The position numbers and the translations under genes are program-made. This document shows, piece by piece, positions 8,436 to 15,558 of a stretch of DNA of 23,572 nucleotides. The DNA is from JAAZMA01 sp964564325. Lineage in GTDB: Bacteria > Bacillota > Clostridia > Tissierellales > Tepidimicrobiaceae. The notes under the pieces are model-generated. The model did no database searches. It was not told the DNA's origin and worked only from the letters and a program-made list of their open reading frames with translations. Positions within the stretch are counted from its first letter, which is position 1; each line of letters opens with the position of its first letter. Where the stretch lies: positions 1 to 23,572 of the forward strand of contig CAZMBD010000024.1 in assembly GCA_964564325.1 (NCBI GenBank), written 5' to 3'.

Positions 8436-9017
8436 CTAAATAATTTTCCTTATGGTGTCAAATAAAACTGGTTTAATTTCATCTATATTCCCAGGCTCCT
8501 CCAGTATTATGGCACTATAACAAACTGAACCTGTTAATTCTATTATTATGAATAGTAAATGTTCGATATCTTTAGTTGAAAGGTGGCCATTCTTATATTC
8601 CCTTTCAAACATTTTATATATATCATGTATTTCTTCATAATCATTAGAAGCCTTTTTAAATGTTCCCCAAGATAAATCCTTATATATTAATTTCAATAAA
8701 AGTTTATCCTTCTTTAAATATTCAATTATATAATTCACAAAAGACAAAACCTCATCTTCAAAGGAAGCAAATTCCATTGAATTATTATATTTAATAGCCT
8801 CACATAATACTTGTGCAGATTTATTCAATACAATCCTATCTAATAAATCATATTTATCCTTAAAATACAAATAAAAAGTTCCCTTAGCAACTCCAGCCTT
8901 TTTGACTATATCACTAATAGCTGTGTCATGAATACCCTTGGTTGTAAATAAATCATAGCCAGCTTGAAAGAGGGAATTCTCCTTTTCCTTTTTATTTTTT
9001 TCCACCTTAGATACCAT
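8436..9017 (-). CDS. TetR/AcrR-family repressor
   Basis: A 193-aa regulator. Residues about 10-57 are a TetR DNA-binding domain: AGYDLFTTKGIHDTAISDIV, then AGVAKGTFYLYFKDKYDLL, the hallmark recognition helix and YxYFxxK motif. The rest is helical and divergent, as expected for a ligand-binding domain. The start ATG 9017 follows AAGGTGG at proper spacing. It is the first gene of a three-gene unit with the MMPL transporter and the LxxG protein. Two palindromes with TGACC/GGTCA halves flank its promoter, so it very likely represses its own operon and is released by a ligand that the transporter handles (inference). Confidence 0.92.
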   Translation of the reverse strand: MVSKVEKNKKEKENSLFQAGYDLFTTKGIHDTAISDIVKKAGVAKGTFYLYFKDKYDLLDRIVLNKSAQVLCEAIKYNNSMEFASFEDEVLSFVNYIIEYLKKDKLLLKLIYKDLSWGTFKKASNDYEEIHDIYKMFEREYKNGHLSTKDIEHLLFIIIELTGSVCYSAIILEEPGNIDEIKPVLFDTIRKII

Positions 9018-9067
9018 TTATTCACCACCTTTATGCTTCGCAAATTTTGAATTGGTCGCCAGACCTA

Positions 9068-9084
9068 AATGACCGCTGGTCATT
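9068..9084. promoter_or_regulatory. TetR operator 1 (downstream of -10)
   Basis: AATGACC-GCT-GGTCATT: perfect 7-bp arms with a 3-nt spacer. It lies about 14 bases beyond the -10 box on the minus strand, where bound repressor would block early transcription. The TGACC/GGTCA half-sites recur at 9111-9127. Confidence 0.8.
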
Positions 9085-9097
9085 AACTACAAAGACT

Positions 9098-9126
9098 ATT
9101 ATAATACTAAAATGACCATTGGTCAA
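9098..9126 (-). promoter_or_regulatory. Promoter of the tetR-MMPL-LxxG operon
   Basis: On the minus strand, TTGACC (9126-9121), a 17-base spacer and a perfect TATAAT (9103-9098) form a near-consensus sigma-A promoter. The -35 lies inside operator 2. The 5' leader to the tetR start would be about 75 bases. Confidence 0.85.
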
Positions 9127-9127
9127 G
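9111..9127. promoter_or_regulatory. TetR operator 2 (over the -35)
   Basis: AATGACC-ATT-GGTCAAG: TGACC/GGTCA arms with the same 3-nt spacing as operator 1. It contains the -35 hexamer of the operon promoter, so repressor binding would exclude RNA polymerase. Confidence 0.78.
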
Positions 9128-9222
9128 TATTTTATTCAAATTTTTTATTTTTATTTTATAAGAATAAAAATTTCCGATTAAGATCATGCTAAATATAGAT
9201 AAATATGAAAGGAATAGATAAT

Positions 9223-9402
9223 ATGGAACAAAAATTTGTTGTAGTCACAGGTGAGAATTTTTCCCAACCTATGTCTAAAAAAGATGCTATAGAATTAGTT
9301 AAAAGCTATGATAACAAACAAGTAACTGCCTATATAATTTCAGAAAAAGAAGCAAAAAGGATAAAAACTCCTGAAAATTTTAACACGCCCAAATGGAGTT
9401 AA
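9223..9402 (+). CDS. Small protein of unknown function (59 aa)
   Basis: The open frame starts at ATG 9205, but AAAGGA (9208-9213) sits nine bases before the ATG at 9223, so I take that start. The product reads MEQKFVVVTGENFSQPMSKK and continues with a helix, a strand (QVTAYIIS) and a basic EKEAKRIK stretch; this suggests a small alpha/beta cytoplasmic protein. It has no Cys, no signal peptide and no membrane segment. I do not recognise the family. It stands alone on the plus strand between two minus-strand units, divergent from tetR with about 205 bases between the starts. I see no clear promoter of its own. Its ribosome binding site and full use of the frame to a clean stop support it being real. 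Confidence 0.6.
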   Translation: MEQKFVVVTGENFSQPMSKKDAIELVKSYDNKQVTAYIISEKEAKRIKTPENFNTPKWS

Positions 9403-9411
9403 ACTAAAAAA

Positions 9412-9445
9412 ATAAGACAGGGAAACCGTCCGTTCCCTGTCTTAT
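9412..9445. terminator. Palindromic repeat / terminator, 13-bp stem
   Basis: ATAAGACAGGGAA (9412-9424) pairs perfectly with TTCCCTGTCTTAT (9433-9445) around the loop ACCGTCCG. On the minus strand it is followed by TTTTTTT, so it is a strong terminator for murJ; it may also end the 59-aa gene on the other strand. Arms and loop core (AACCGTCC) match the palindrome at 3970-4001 and 4125-4156, so it belongs to the same repeat family. Confidence 0.85.
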
Positions 9446-9459
9446 ATACCTTCCCTATC

Positions 9460-11010
9460 TTATCTACCAAACTTTCTAGCTAAAGTTCCCATTAGTATTC
9501 TCATTTCTCTAACTCTTAATGCAGAACACATTATTATATATATAATTACTCCCACAACTATAGATAATAATAACATTAAAAATTCTATTATCCATACACT
9601 TGGTAATAATGGGATTAATTTAAAATATATTAAATATACAAATAGGCCCATTACAATAGAAGCAAATAAAGTCTTGAAAAAACATATTAAATATCTTTTT
9701 AGTCCAATTTTCCCAAGTTTTTTCCTTAGATTAAGAAATAATAATAATGTAGCAAATGTAGTAGATATACTAGTAGCCAAGGCTAGTCCTGAATGTCCCA
9801 TAGAATCAACGAAAAGAAAATTCAAACTAACATTAGCTGCTACTGCTGTAATTCCATTTATCATAGGACTTCTAGTATCCTGAAAAGAATAATAAACTCG
9901 ATTTAATAGCATTCTTAAAGAAGCAGCTACTAATCCTAAAGAGTAAAAAATTAAAGCTTGGGATGTCATCAATGTAGCAGTTTCTGTAAAAGCGCCTCTC
10001 TCGAAAAATATTTTTATTATAGGTTCAGCTAATAATAAAATACCAATAGTAGCAGGTACAGTTATTATTAATATAATATTTATACCTAAGCCCATAATTT
10101 TGTTAACTTGTGAATAATTCTCATTATTAAAAGCCTTAGCCAACATTGGAAATACTACTGTTGTAATAGCCATTACAAATACAGCTATAATCAAATCATT
10201 TATTCTAGAAGCATAAGTTAATGCAGAAATACTTCCATCTACTAAATTAGATGCTAAGGTCTTATCCACTATAATATTTATCTGCTGTACTGCAGACCCA
10301 ATCATTACTGGAAGCACCAAAAGCAATGCCTTTTTTAAATATGGATCCTCCAAATTCACATCTAAACTATATCTATAACCTTGGTACTTAATAGCCGGAA
10401 CTTGAATTAAAAATTGAGTAGATGCAGCTATAACAGATGCTAACATTAAACCTTCTATATGATCCTTCTTAGCAAAAAATACTAAAAATATAATAAACAC
10501 AAAATTATAAGGTAGTCCCATTATAGCTGGTGGTCCAAATATCTCACTACTATGAAGATATCCAGAAAACACATAAGTAAATCCTAAAAAAATCACAATA
10601 GGAAGACCTATTCTATTTAATTTTACTGCTAAATTAAACTGTTCTCCTTTAAATCCACTAGCTAATATCTTTATTATCTTAGGAGACAAGATAAATCCTA
10701 AAAGTGCCAATATTATACTTATAAGAAATATCACATTTAGTATATTATTTAGAAACTTTAATTTGCCCTCTTTACCACTTTTTTGGTCTATTTCTGTAAA
10801 AATAGGCACTAAAGTAGTATTAAGTGCTGCACCTATAGTTGTCATTATAATAACTGTAGCCGTCATAGCCAAAAAATAAGTATCAGTTTCATAACCAGAA
10901 CCATAGGTATAAGCTATTAAAATTTCTCTTAAAAAACCTAAAAACTTACTAATTAAAGTAAATATCGCAATCATTGCTGCTGATTGAGCCACTTTTTGGG
11001 TATTAGTCAT
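9460..11010 (-). CDS. murJ: Lipid II flippase MurJ (MviN family)
   Basis: A 516-aa polytopic membrane protein with about 14 hydrophobic segments. The N terminus has the MurJ pattern: KVAQSAAMIAIFTLISKFLG, then FLREILIAYTYGSGYETDTY. The conserved central stretch around SAVQQINIIVDKTLASNLVD and the RVYYSFQDTRSP motif are also visible. MurJ flips the undecaprenyl-linked peptidoglycan precursor across the membrane (family knowledge). Start ATG 11010 follows AAAGGGG. The gene is not in a cell-wall cluster and sits alone between two terminators, with TATAAT-like boxes in the 53-bp gap upstream but no good -35. Clostridia often carry several MurJ/MOP-family paralogues, so it may be an accessory copy or export another lipid-linked precursor. 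Confidence 0.88.
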   Translation of the reverse strand: MTNTQKVAQSAAMIAIFTLISKFLGFLREILIAYTYGSGYETDTYFLAMTATVIIMTTIGAALNTTLVPIFTEIDQKSGKEGKLKFLNNILNVIFLISIILALLGFILSPKIIKILASGFKGEQFNLAVKLNRIGLPIVIFLGFTYVFSGYLHSSEIFGPPAIMGLPYNFVFIIFLVFFAKKDHIEGLMLASVIAASTQFLIQVPAIKYQGYRYSLDVNLEDPYLKKALLLVLPVMIGSAVQQINIIVDKTLASNLVDGSISALTYASRINDLIIAVFVMAITTVVFPMLAKAFNNENYSQVNKIMGLGINIILIITVPATIGILLLAEPIIKIFFERGAFTETATLMTSQALIFYSLGLVAASLRMLLNRVYYSFQDTRSPMINGITAVAANVSLNFLFVDSMGHSGLALATSISTTFATLLLFLNLRKKLGKIGLKRYLICFFKTLFASIVMGLFVYLIYFKLIPLLPSVWIIEFLMLLLSIVVGVIIYIIMCSALRVREMRILMGTLARKFGR

Positions 11011-11063
11011 ATGTATTCCCCTTTATTTTTATTATATTATAGTTATTATATCACATTAATCCT

Positions 11064-11909
11064 TTAATTTTGACAAAAAACACCCTCCATTTTAAAAATA
11101 TATGGAGGGTCCCCAAGATCTTTTTTATTTACTTCAATAGTTATAGTCTTATATGTTATTACTTGTAATTGAATACTGTCCTCATCTGGAGGGACTATAT
11201 TTAAATGAATTATATGCCCATCCTCAGACTTTATAATTTTTTCTACTTGCATACCATATCCTGGAGTAGGGAAAGATTTAGTTATACTTATTATTAATTT
11301 GTCTCCATTGTCCTTAGTGGTAATCCCTTCACTAGCAGAATAAGATTGAACCATACCTAATAATGTAAAAGGAATAGAGGCTTTCTCATTCAATACTTTT
11401 TCCACTCTTTGCAACAATACTATGGCCTCTGCCTGAGTTGTATTTCCTAAGGGATTGTATTTATTACTAGATACACCTTTTATAATTTCAGCATCATATA
11501 GGGCATTTATAGCTTCTTTTTCTCCTGCAGGTCTATTTTTTATATCACTGAAACTTGTATTATTACTCTTTGAAATAATCTTTTCTTCTATAAGTTTACT
11601 CCCTACAATTCTTGCCATCTGTCCCCTAGTTAAATCTACTTTAAAACCTAATTCACTATTTGAATAACCCTTGTTTTTAAGTAGTAATGAAAATGATAAT
11701 AAAAACTCATCTTCTCTCATTATGCCATTAGGATTAAAGCGATTAAAATTTTCTTTAGCTAAATAGGGGAAGTAATATAGGAAAAATTCCTCTTGAATTT
11801 CATTTTTGGCCCAATGATTAGATAATTTATCCTCCATTTTTGCCAAAGCTGGTGATTCTGTGGATAATATTAAAACGAGCACCAATAGAAAAGGTAAAAA
11901 CTTCCTCAT
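11064..11909 (-). CDS. S-layer-homology protein with PrcB-like C-terminal domain
   Basis: A 281-aa secreted protein. A signal peptide covers residues 1-23 (cleavage after ALA). Residues about 29-170 hold SLH-type repeats: NHWAKNEIQE, then the LTRGQMARIVG segment, then FSDIKNRPAGEKEAINALYD and KYNPLGNTTQAEAIVLLQR. These anchor proteins to secondary wall polymers (family knowledge). Residues about 185-272 resemble the PrcB C-terminal domain (PGYGMQVEKI and LQVITYKTITIEV), found in small secreted proteins linked to proteases. Start ATG 11909 follows AAGGGGG. A terminator hairpin is embedded in the last codons (separate entry). No partner protease is visible nearby. It could tether or regulate a protease at the cell surface, but this is inference. 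Confidence 0.8.
   Translation of the reverse strand: MRKFLPFLLVLVLILSTESPALAKMEDKLSNHWAKNEIQEEFFLYYFPYLAKENFNRFNPNGIMREDEFLLSFSLLLKNKGYSNSELGFKVDLTRGQMARIVGSKLIEEKIISKSNNTSFSDIKNRPAGEKEAINALYDAEIIKGVSSNKYNPLGNTTQAEAIVLLQRVEKVLNEKASIPFTLLGMVQSYSASEGITTKDNGDKLIISITKSFPTPGYGMQVEKIIKSEDGHIIHLNIVPPDEDSIQLQVITYKTITIEVNKKDLGDPPYIFKMEGVFCQN
11075..11110 (-). terminator. Intrinsic terminator embedded in the 3' end of the SLH-protein gene
   Basis: ACCCTCCAT (11082-11090) and ATGGAGGGT (11102-11110) form a 9-bp stem with an 11-nt AT loop. In the minus direction it is followed by G and then TTTTTT (11080-11075). The stop codon of the gene is at 11066-11064, beyond the T-run. The hairpin therefore overlaps codons for DPPYIFKMEGVF. 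Confidence 0.7.
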
Positions 11910-11941
11910 GAAATACCCCCTTGTACAATATTTTTAAATAT

Positions 11942-11950
11942 ATTATACCA
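11942..11950 (-). promoter_or_regulatory. Extended -10 promoter of the SLH-protein gene
   Basis: TGGTATAAT on the minus strand (11950-11942) has the TGnTATAAT form that can work without a good -35, and none is seen at 17 bases. It lies about 33 bases before the start codon. Confidence 0.5.
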
Positions 11951-12053
11951 TAAATATCACTTTAATAGATTACAGTATAGTTACAAAGTTTACTATTTTC
12001 ACATATTTCGCAAAATAATAAAGGATTTTTAAAACATTTATCGAATATTAAGG

Positions 12054-12059
12054 TATAAT
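12054..12059 (+). promoter_or_regulatory. Candidate -10 box of the chemotaxis receptor gene
   Basis: A perfect TATAAT 40 bases upstream of the ATG at 12100. The expected -35 area is only AT-rich, without a clear hexamer, and I do not see a flagellar sigma-D type promoter (TAAA / GCCGATAT). The rest of the 190-bp gap between the two divergent genes shows nothing further. Confidence 0.4.
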
Positions 12060-12099
12060 AGTAATTAATACTAAATTTTTAAAAAGGAGCTGGACATAT

Positions 12100-14256
12100 A
12101 TGAGTTTCAAAATTAAAAATTTAAAACTTCCCAAACCCCAAAAAAAGGAAAAACGGGAAAAATTCAAATTTTCTAAACTTCAAAAAAAAGAAAAACAAAA
12201 GAAGAACAATAAAAACATATCACAAACTTTAAAAGTAAAAGGTATTAATAGAAAAATGATGCTTTCTATTACCTCTATATTAGCTGGACTTATTCTTGTA
12301 TTGGGAATTGTAGCCTTTTTTATTTCTAGTAATGCACTAACTGACTCTGCTAAAGAAATGCTTTTAAATAAAACTACAGACTCTGCTAATTTAGTAAATG
12401 AACAAATTAAATCTTATGCTAACTCCATTGAAACATTGGGAATATTAGAAGTAATAGGTAATCCCGAAACTAGCAAAAAGGAAAAACTCAATGTATTATC
12501 TAAAGAAAGAGTATCCTTAAATTTTACTACCATAGGTTTTTCAGACACAGAAGGTAATTTAGTATTGGATAATGGTAAAGAATTAAATATCACCGGAGAA
12601 GAATATTTCAAATTAGCCAAAAGTGGGAAATCGTATTTTTCAACACCTACACAAAATGATGCTACGGGTAATGTAGATATAATAATATCTGCTCCAATTA
12701 AATATAATAATAGAATTGTAGGAACTGTTGTAGGTTTTAAGCCAGCTAAAGATTTTTATAATATAATAGATAATATAAAAATAGGAGAAAAAGGCTATGC
12801 CTTTGTTTTAGACGATGAAGGAAATATCATCGCTCATCCAACAATGCTAAGCAAAAAATCTGAGGAAAATAGCGAAACAACTGTCACTAACTTTTCTACT
12901 TTAAAGGACGAAGTATCTAGTAAATATGCAAAAGAAATAGAAGAAATGGATGCAAAAATTAAAGAAGGTGAAATAGGTATAGGAAATTATTATGAAAATG
13001 GCAGTACTAAATATTTAGGTTTTGCACCTATTAAATTTAAAAGCTGGACCTTAATCTTAAATATTGATAAATCCGAGGCACTAGCTGGATTAAACACTTT
13101 AAAATCTACATTAATAATTACTGTACTTATTGCAATAATAATAGGAATCATTTTTTCATCATTATTTAGCAAATCCCTTACAAATCCTATAGGTCAAGTT
13201 ACAGAACAAGCTTATAAAATATCACAATTAGACTTAACTGAAAATGTAGATAATAAATTACTTAATCGAAAAGATGAACTAGGTCTTATGGCCAAATCTC
13301 TACAAATTGTAATCGATAATATAAAAAATTTTGCAAAAGAAATTCAGGATTCTTCACATCAAGTGGCAACTGCTTCTCAAGAATTGTCTGCCATAGCTGA
13401 AGAATCTACTGCTGCCGCTACAAATATTGCAGAAAATTCAAATGATATAGCTGATAATTCCAATCTTCAACTAAAAGAAATTTTAAATATATCTTCTTCC
13501 ATACAAGATATATCAATCCAAGTTGAAAATGTAAACAATGAAACAAAAACAGTAGAAAATCTTTCTAAAAATGTATCAAATAATGCAGAACTAGGTAAAG
13601 AAAGAATTGATGAAGTTATAATTCAAATGAATAATATAAATAGCAGCACAAATAATGTAAAAACTTCTCTAAACAATATTGGAGAAAGTTCCAAGGAAAT
13701 GAACCATATACTTGAAGTAATTCGAGACGTAGCAGAACAAACTAATCTCCTTGCATTAAATGCAGCCATAGAAGCAGCAAGAGCTGGAGAATATGGTAGA
13801 GGCTTTGCCGTAGTAGCTGATGAAATAAGAAAACTAGCAGAAGAAACACAAAAATCCACAGAAGAAATATATCAAATTATTGGAAATAATAATACATTAA
13901 TAAATGAAGCCAATAAAAACATGGATTTTGGAGAAAAAGAAGTAGAGATTGGTATTGAAAAAGTTAATGAAACCAAAGAAACCTTTGATGAGATTGTAGG
14001 ATTAATAGATGAAATAGTAAATGATATCAATGAAGTTTCTCAATCTACATCCCATGTAAAAGAATATACAAGCTCATTAGTTGATTCTTCATTATCTGTA
14101 GAAAATATGAGTAAAAATATTGCAGAACAAATAGAAAACTCTTCTGCAGCATCAGAAGAACAAATGGCCTCCATGGAAGAAATCACCGCTTCCACCGAAA
14201 GCCTATCAAAACTAGCAGAAGAATTACAATTCTTAATTAATAATATAAAATTTTAA
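12100..14256 (+). CDS. Methyl-accepting chemotaxis protein with Cache sensor
   Basis: A 718-aa transmembrane receptor. Residues 1-52 are a very Lys-rich cytoplasmic extension. TM1 (54-77) leads into an extracellular double-Cache-type sensor (about 78-335) with the typical YYFSTP-like (KSYFSTPTQND) and GEKGYAFVLDDEGNIIAHP motifs. TM2 is at 336-357, then HAMP (about 358-412) and the signalling coiled coil (about 420-718). The hairpin tip that contacts CheA/CheW is DVAEQTNLLALNAAIEAARA (residues 543-562). AAAGGAG lies ten bases before the start. The ligand is unknown; Cache sensors of this type often bind amino acids or small carboxylates (family knowledge). No other chemotaxis gene is in view, so it is an orphan receptor gene ended by the terminator at 14291-14327. 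Confidence 0.93.
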   Translation: MSFKIKNLKLPKPQKKEKREKFKFSKLQKKEKQKKNNKNISQTLKVKGINRKMMLSITSILAGLILVLGIVAFFISSNALTDSAKEMLLNKTTDSANLVNEQIKSYANSIETLGILEVIGNPETSKKEKLNVLSKERVSLNFTTIGFSDTEGNLVLDNGKELNITGEEYFKLAKSGKSYFSTPTQNDATGNVDIIISAPIKYNNRIVGTVVGFKPAKDFYNIIDNIKIGEKGYAFVLDDEGNIIAHPTMLSKKSEENSETTVTNFSTLKDEVSSKYAKEIEEMDAKIKEGEIGIGNYYENGSTKYLGFAPIKFKSWTLILNIDKSEALAGLNTLKSTLIITVLIAIIIGIIFSSLFSKSLTNPIGQVTEQAYKISQLDLTENVDNKLLNRKDELGLMAKSLQIVIDNIKNFAKEIQDSSHQVATASQELSAIAEESTAAATNIAENSNDIADNSNLQLKEILNISSSIQDISIQVENVNNETKTVENLSKNVSNNAELGKERIDEVIIQMNNINSSTNNVKTSLNNIGESSKEMNHILEVIRDVAEQTNLLALNAAIEAARAGEYGRGFAVVADEIRKLAEETQKSTEEIYQIIGNNNTLINEANKNMDFGEKEVEIGIEKVNETKETFDEIVGLIDEIVNDINEVSQSTSHVKEYTSSLVDSSLSVENMSKNIAEQIENSSAASEEQMASMEEITASTESLSKLAEELQFLINNIKF

Positions 14257-14290
14257 GGTGCGTTAAGCAGCGAAGACAGCATCAGTATAA

Positions 14291-14327
14291 AAAAGCTATC
14301 ATTTTATTAAATAAAATGATAGCTTTT
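14291..14327. terminator. Strong bidirectional terminator
   Basis: AAAAGCTATCATTTTA (14291-14306) pairs perfectly with 14312-14327 around a 5-base TTAAA loop, giving a 16-bp stem with A-runs before and T-runs after in both directions. It separates the convergent chemotaxis receptor and yhfW genes and marks the end of the yhf cluster; the yhfW stop is three bases away. Confidence 0.88.
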
Positions 14328-14329
14328 CT

Positions 14330-15547
14330 CTATATATAATCACTAGATAGCAATAAATTCATAAAACTGCTTCCATTCTCTGTTTTTTCTACTTGAAAAT
14401 AATCTGAAATACTTGCTGCTATATCTGATAAAGTATCTCTCTCACCTAAATTTACTCTATTTAATTTTTTACCATATACCAATAAAAAGGTCTTTTCTCT
14501 AGTATGTTGACTAAATCCTATAGTTGGATCATTTCCATGGTCTGCAGTAATAAATAGTACATCATCATCTTCCATTTTATCTAAAATATATCCTACATAT
14601 CTATCTACTATCATCAATTTTTCAGCATACTTTTTTACATCCTGAGCATGACCAGCCAAATCTGTTTCCTGTATTGTCGCAGCAATTATTCCATTTTCCA
14701 TATCTTCCATAGATTCTACAATTGATTTCATCACTTTTTCAGTATCTACTGCTGGAATTCTATTTGCATTTTCACATTCTATTACATCTTGCATTTTACC
14801 AATTAAACTTACTTCATAATTATTCTTAGATAAAATAGTACTTATTTGCTTTTCTGGATTTATACCATATCCTAAATGCCTACTTATATAGCCTTTATTA
14901 TATACTCCTGATTTTGGCGAATTAACTCCAGTTAAACCATCTTCCCTTGTCTCAATACTATTTAGTATTTGATCTATAGTAACATTTTCTCCACCAAGGG
15001 CTATGACTCTATTAACTTTTACCACAGATCTTACTTTTTCTCCTATATCTAAAACCTTATCAAAGGAAATATAATCTAGCGGAGCAGTTATATTATATAT
15101 CTGTCCATAATCCGTTTCTATATTATCAGCTACCACTACTAAATCGTCTACAAGTATATAAGCTTTATCTTCTTCTGGAATAGTAACTTTATGCCCTTCT
15201 TGTTTTAATTTTTTTATAACATCTTCTCTAAAATAAGCAAAAGATTCCATTAGAGGTTTCTTTGGCTTTGTTCCCATTATCTCTTGATGACCTACAAAAC
15301 TATCTGCACCATAATGCTCTAAATTTAATATTCCATAGCTGCCCATATTATCCATATTATCTAATCTCGGATGCTTCAATATCTTATTTATACCTAGCAT
15401 TTCGAAATTAGGTATTTCTATTTTTTCTGCATTGTCTAATAAATGTTTAAAGGTATTTGCTCCAGTATCTTGAGGTCTGGTTTTTGGTACATCTTCCATA
15501 TATCCTACACCCAAACTATCTACCACAACTACAATGGCTCGTTTCAT
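14330..15547 (-). CDS. yhfW: Phosphopentomutase-like metalloenzyme YhfW
   Basis: A 405-aa member of the alkaline-phosphatase-like superfamily, closest to phosphopentomutase (DeoB). Metal ligands of that family are visible: D10 (VVVVDSLG), D296 and H300 (ETDLAGH), D336-H337 (ITADHGND) and H348 (HTRE). In DeoB the phosphorylated residue is a Thr in DTMTGHWE; here the segment reads ADSFVGHQEIMG, putting Ser83 at that place. A mutase moving a phosphate within a sugar-phosphate-like molecule is the family role, but this change and the operon context argue for a substrate other than ribose or deoxyribose phosphate (inference). The last gene of the yhf cluster, 11 bp after yhfX, with AGAGGTG before its start. 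True deoB genes usually sit with nucleoside phosphorylases, which are absent here. Confidence 0.85.
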   Translation of the reverse strand: MKRAIVVVVDSLGVGYMEDVPKTRPQDTGANTFKHLLDNAEKIEIPNFEMLGINKILKHPRLDNMDNMGSYGILNLEHYGADSFVGHQEIMGTKPKKPLMESFAYFREDVIKKLKQEGHKVTIPEEDKAYILVDDLVVVADNIETDYGQIYNITAPLDYISFDKVLDIGEKVRSVVKVNRVIALGGENVTIDQILNSIETREDGLTGVNSPKSGVYNKGYISRHLGYGINPEKQISTILSKNNYEVSLIGKMQDVIECENANRIPAVDTEKVMKSIVESMEDMENGIIAATIQETDLAGHAQDVKKYAEKLMIVDRYVGYILDKMEDDDVLFITADHGNDPTIGFSQHTREKTFLLVYGKKLNRVNLGERDTLSDIAASISDYFQVEKTENGSSFMNLLLSSDYI

Positions 15548-15558
15548 AATCTCACCTC

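Noticed and set aside
14330..15547. Annotation as housekeeping deoB phosphopentomutase
   Set aside because: The phosphorylation-site Thr is replaced by Ser, nucleoside genes are absent, and the gene ends a yhf-type operon, so YhfW fits better.
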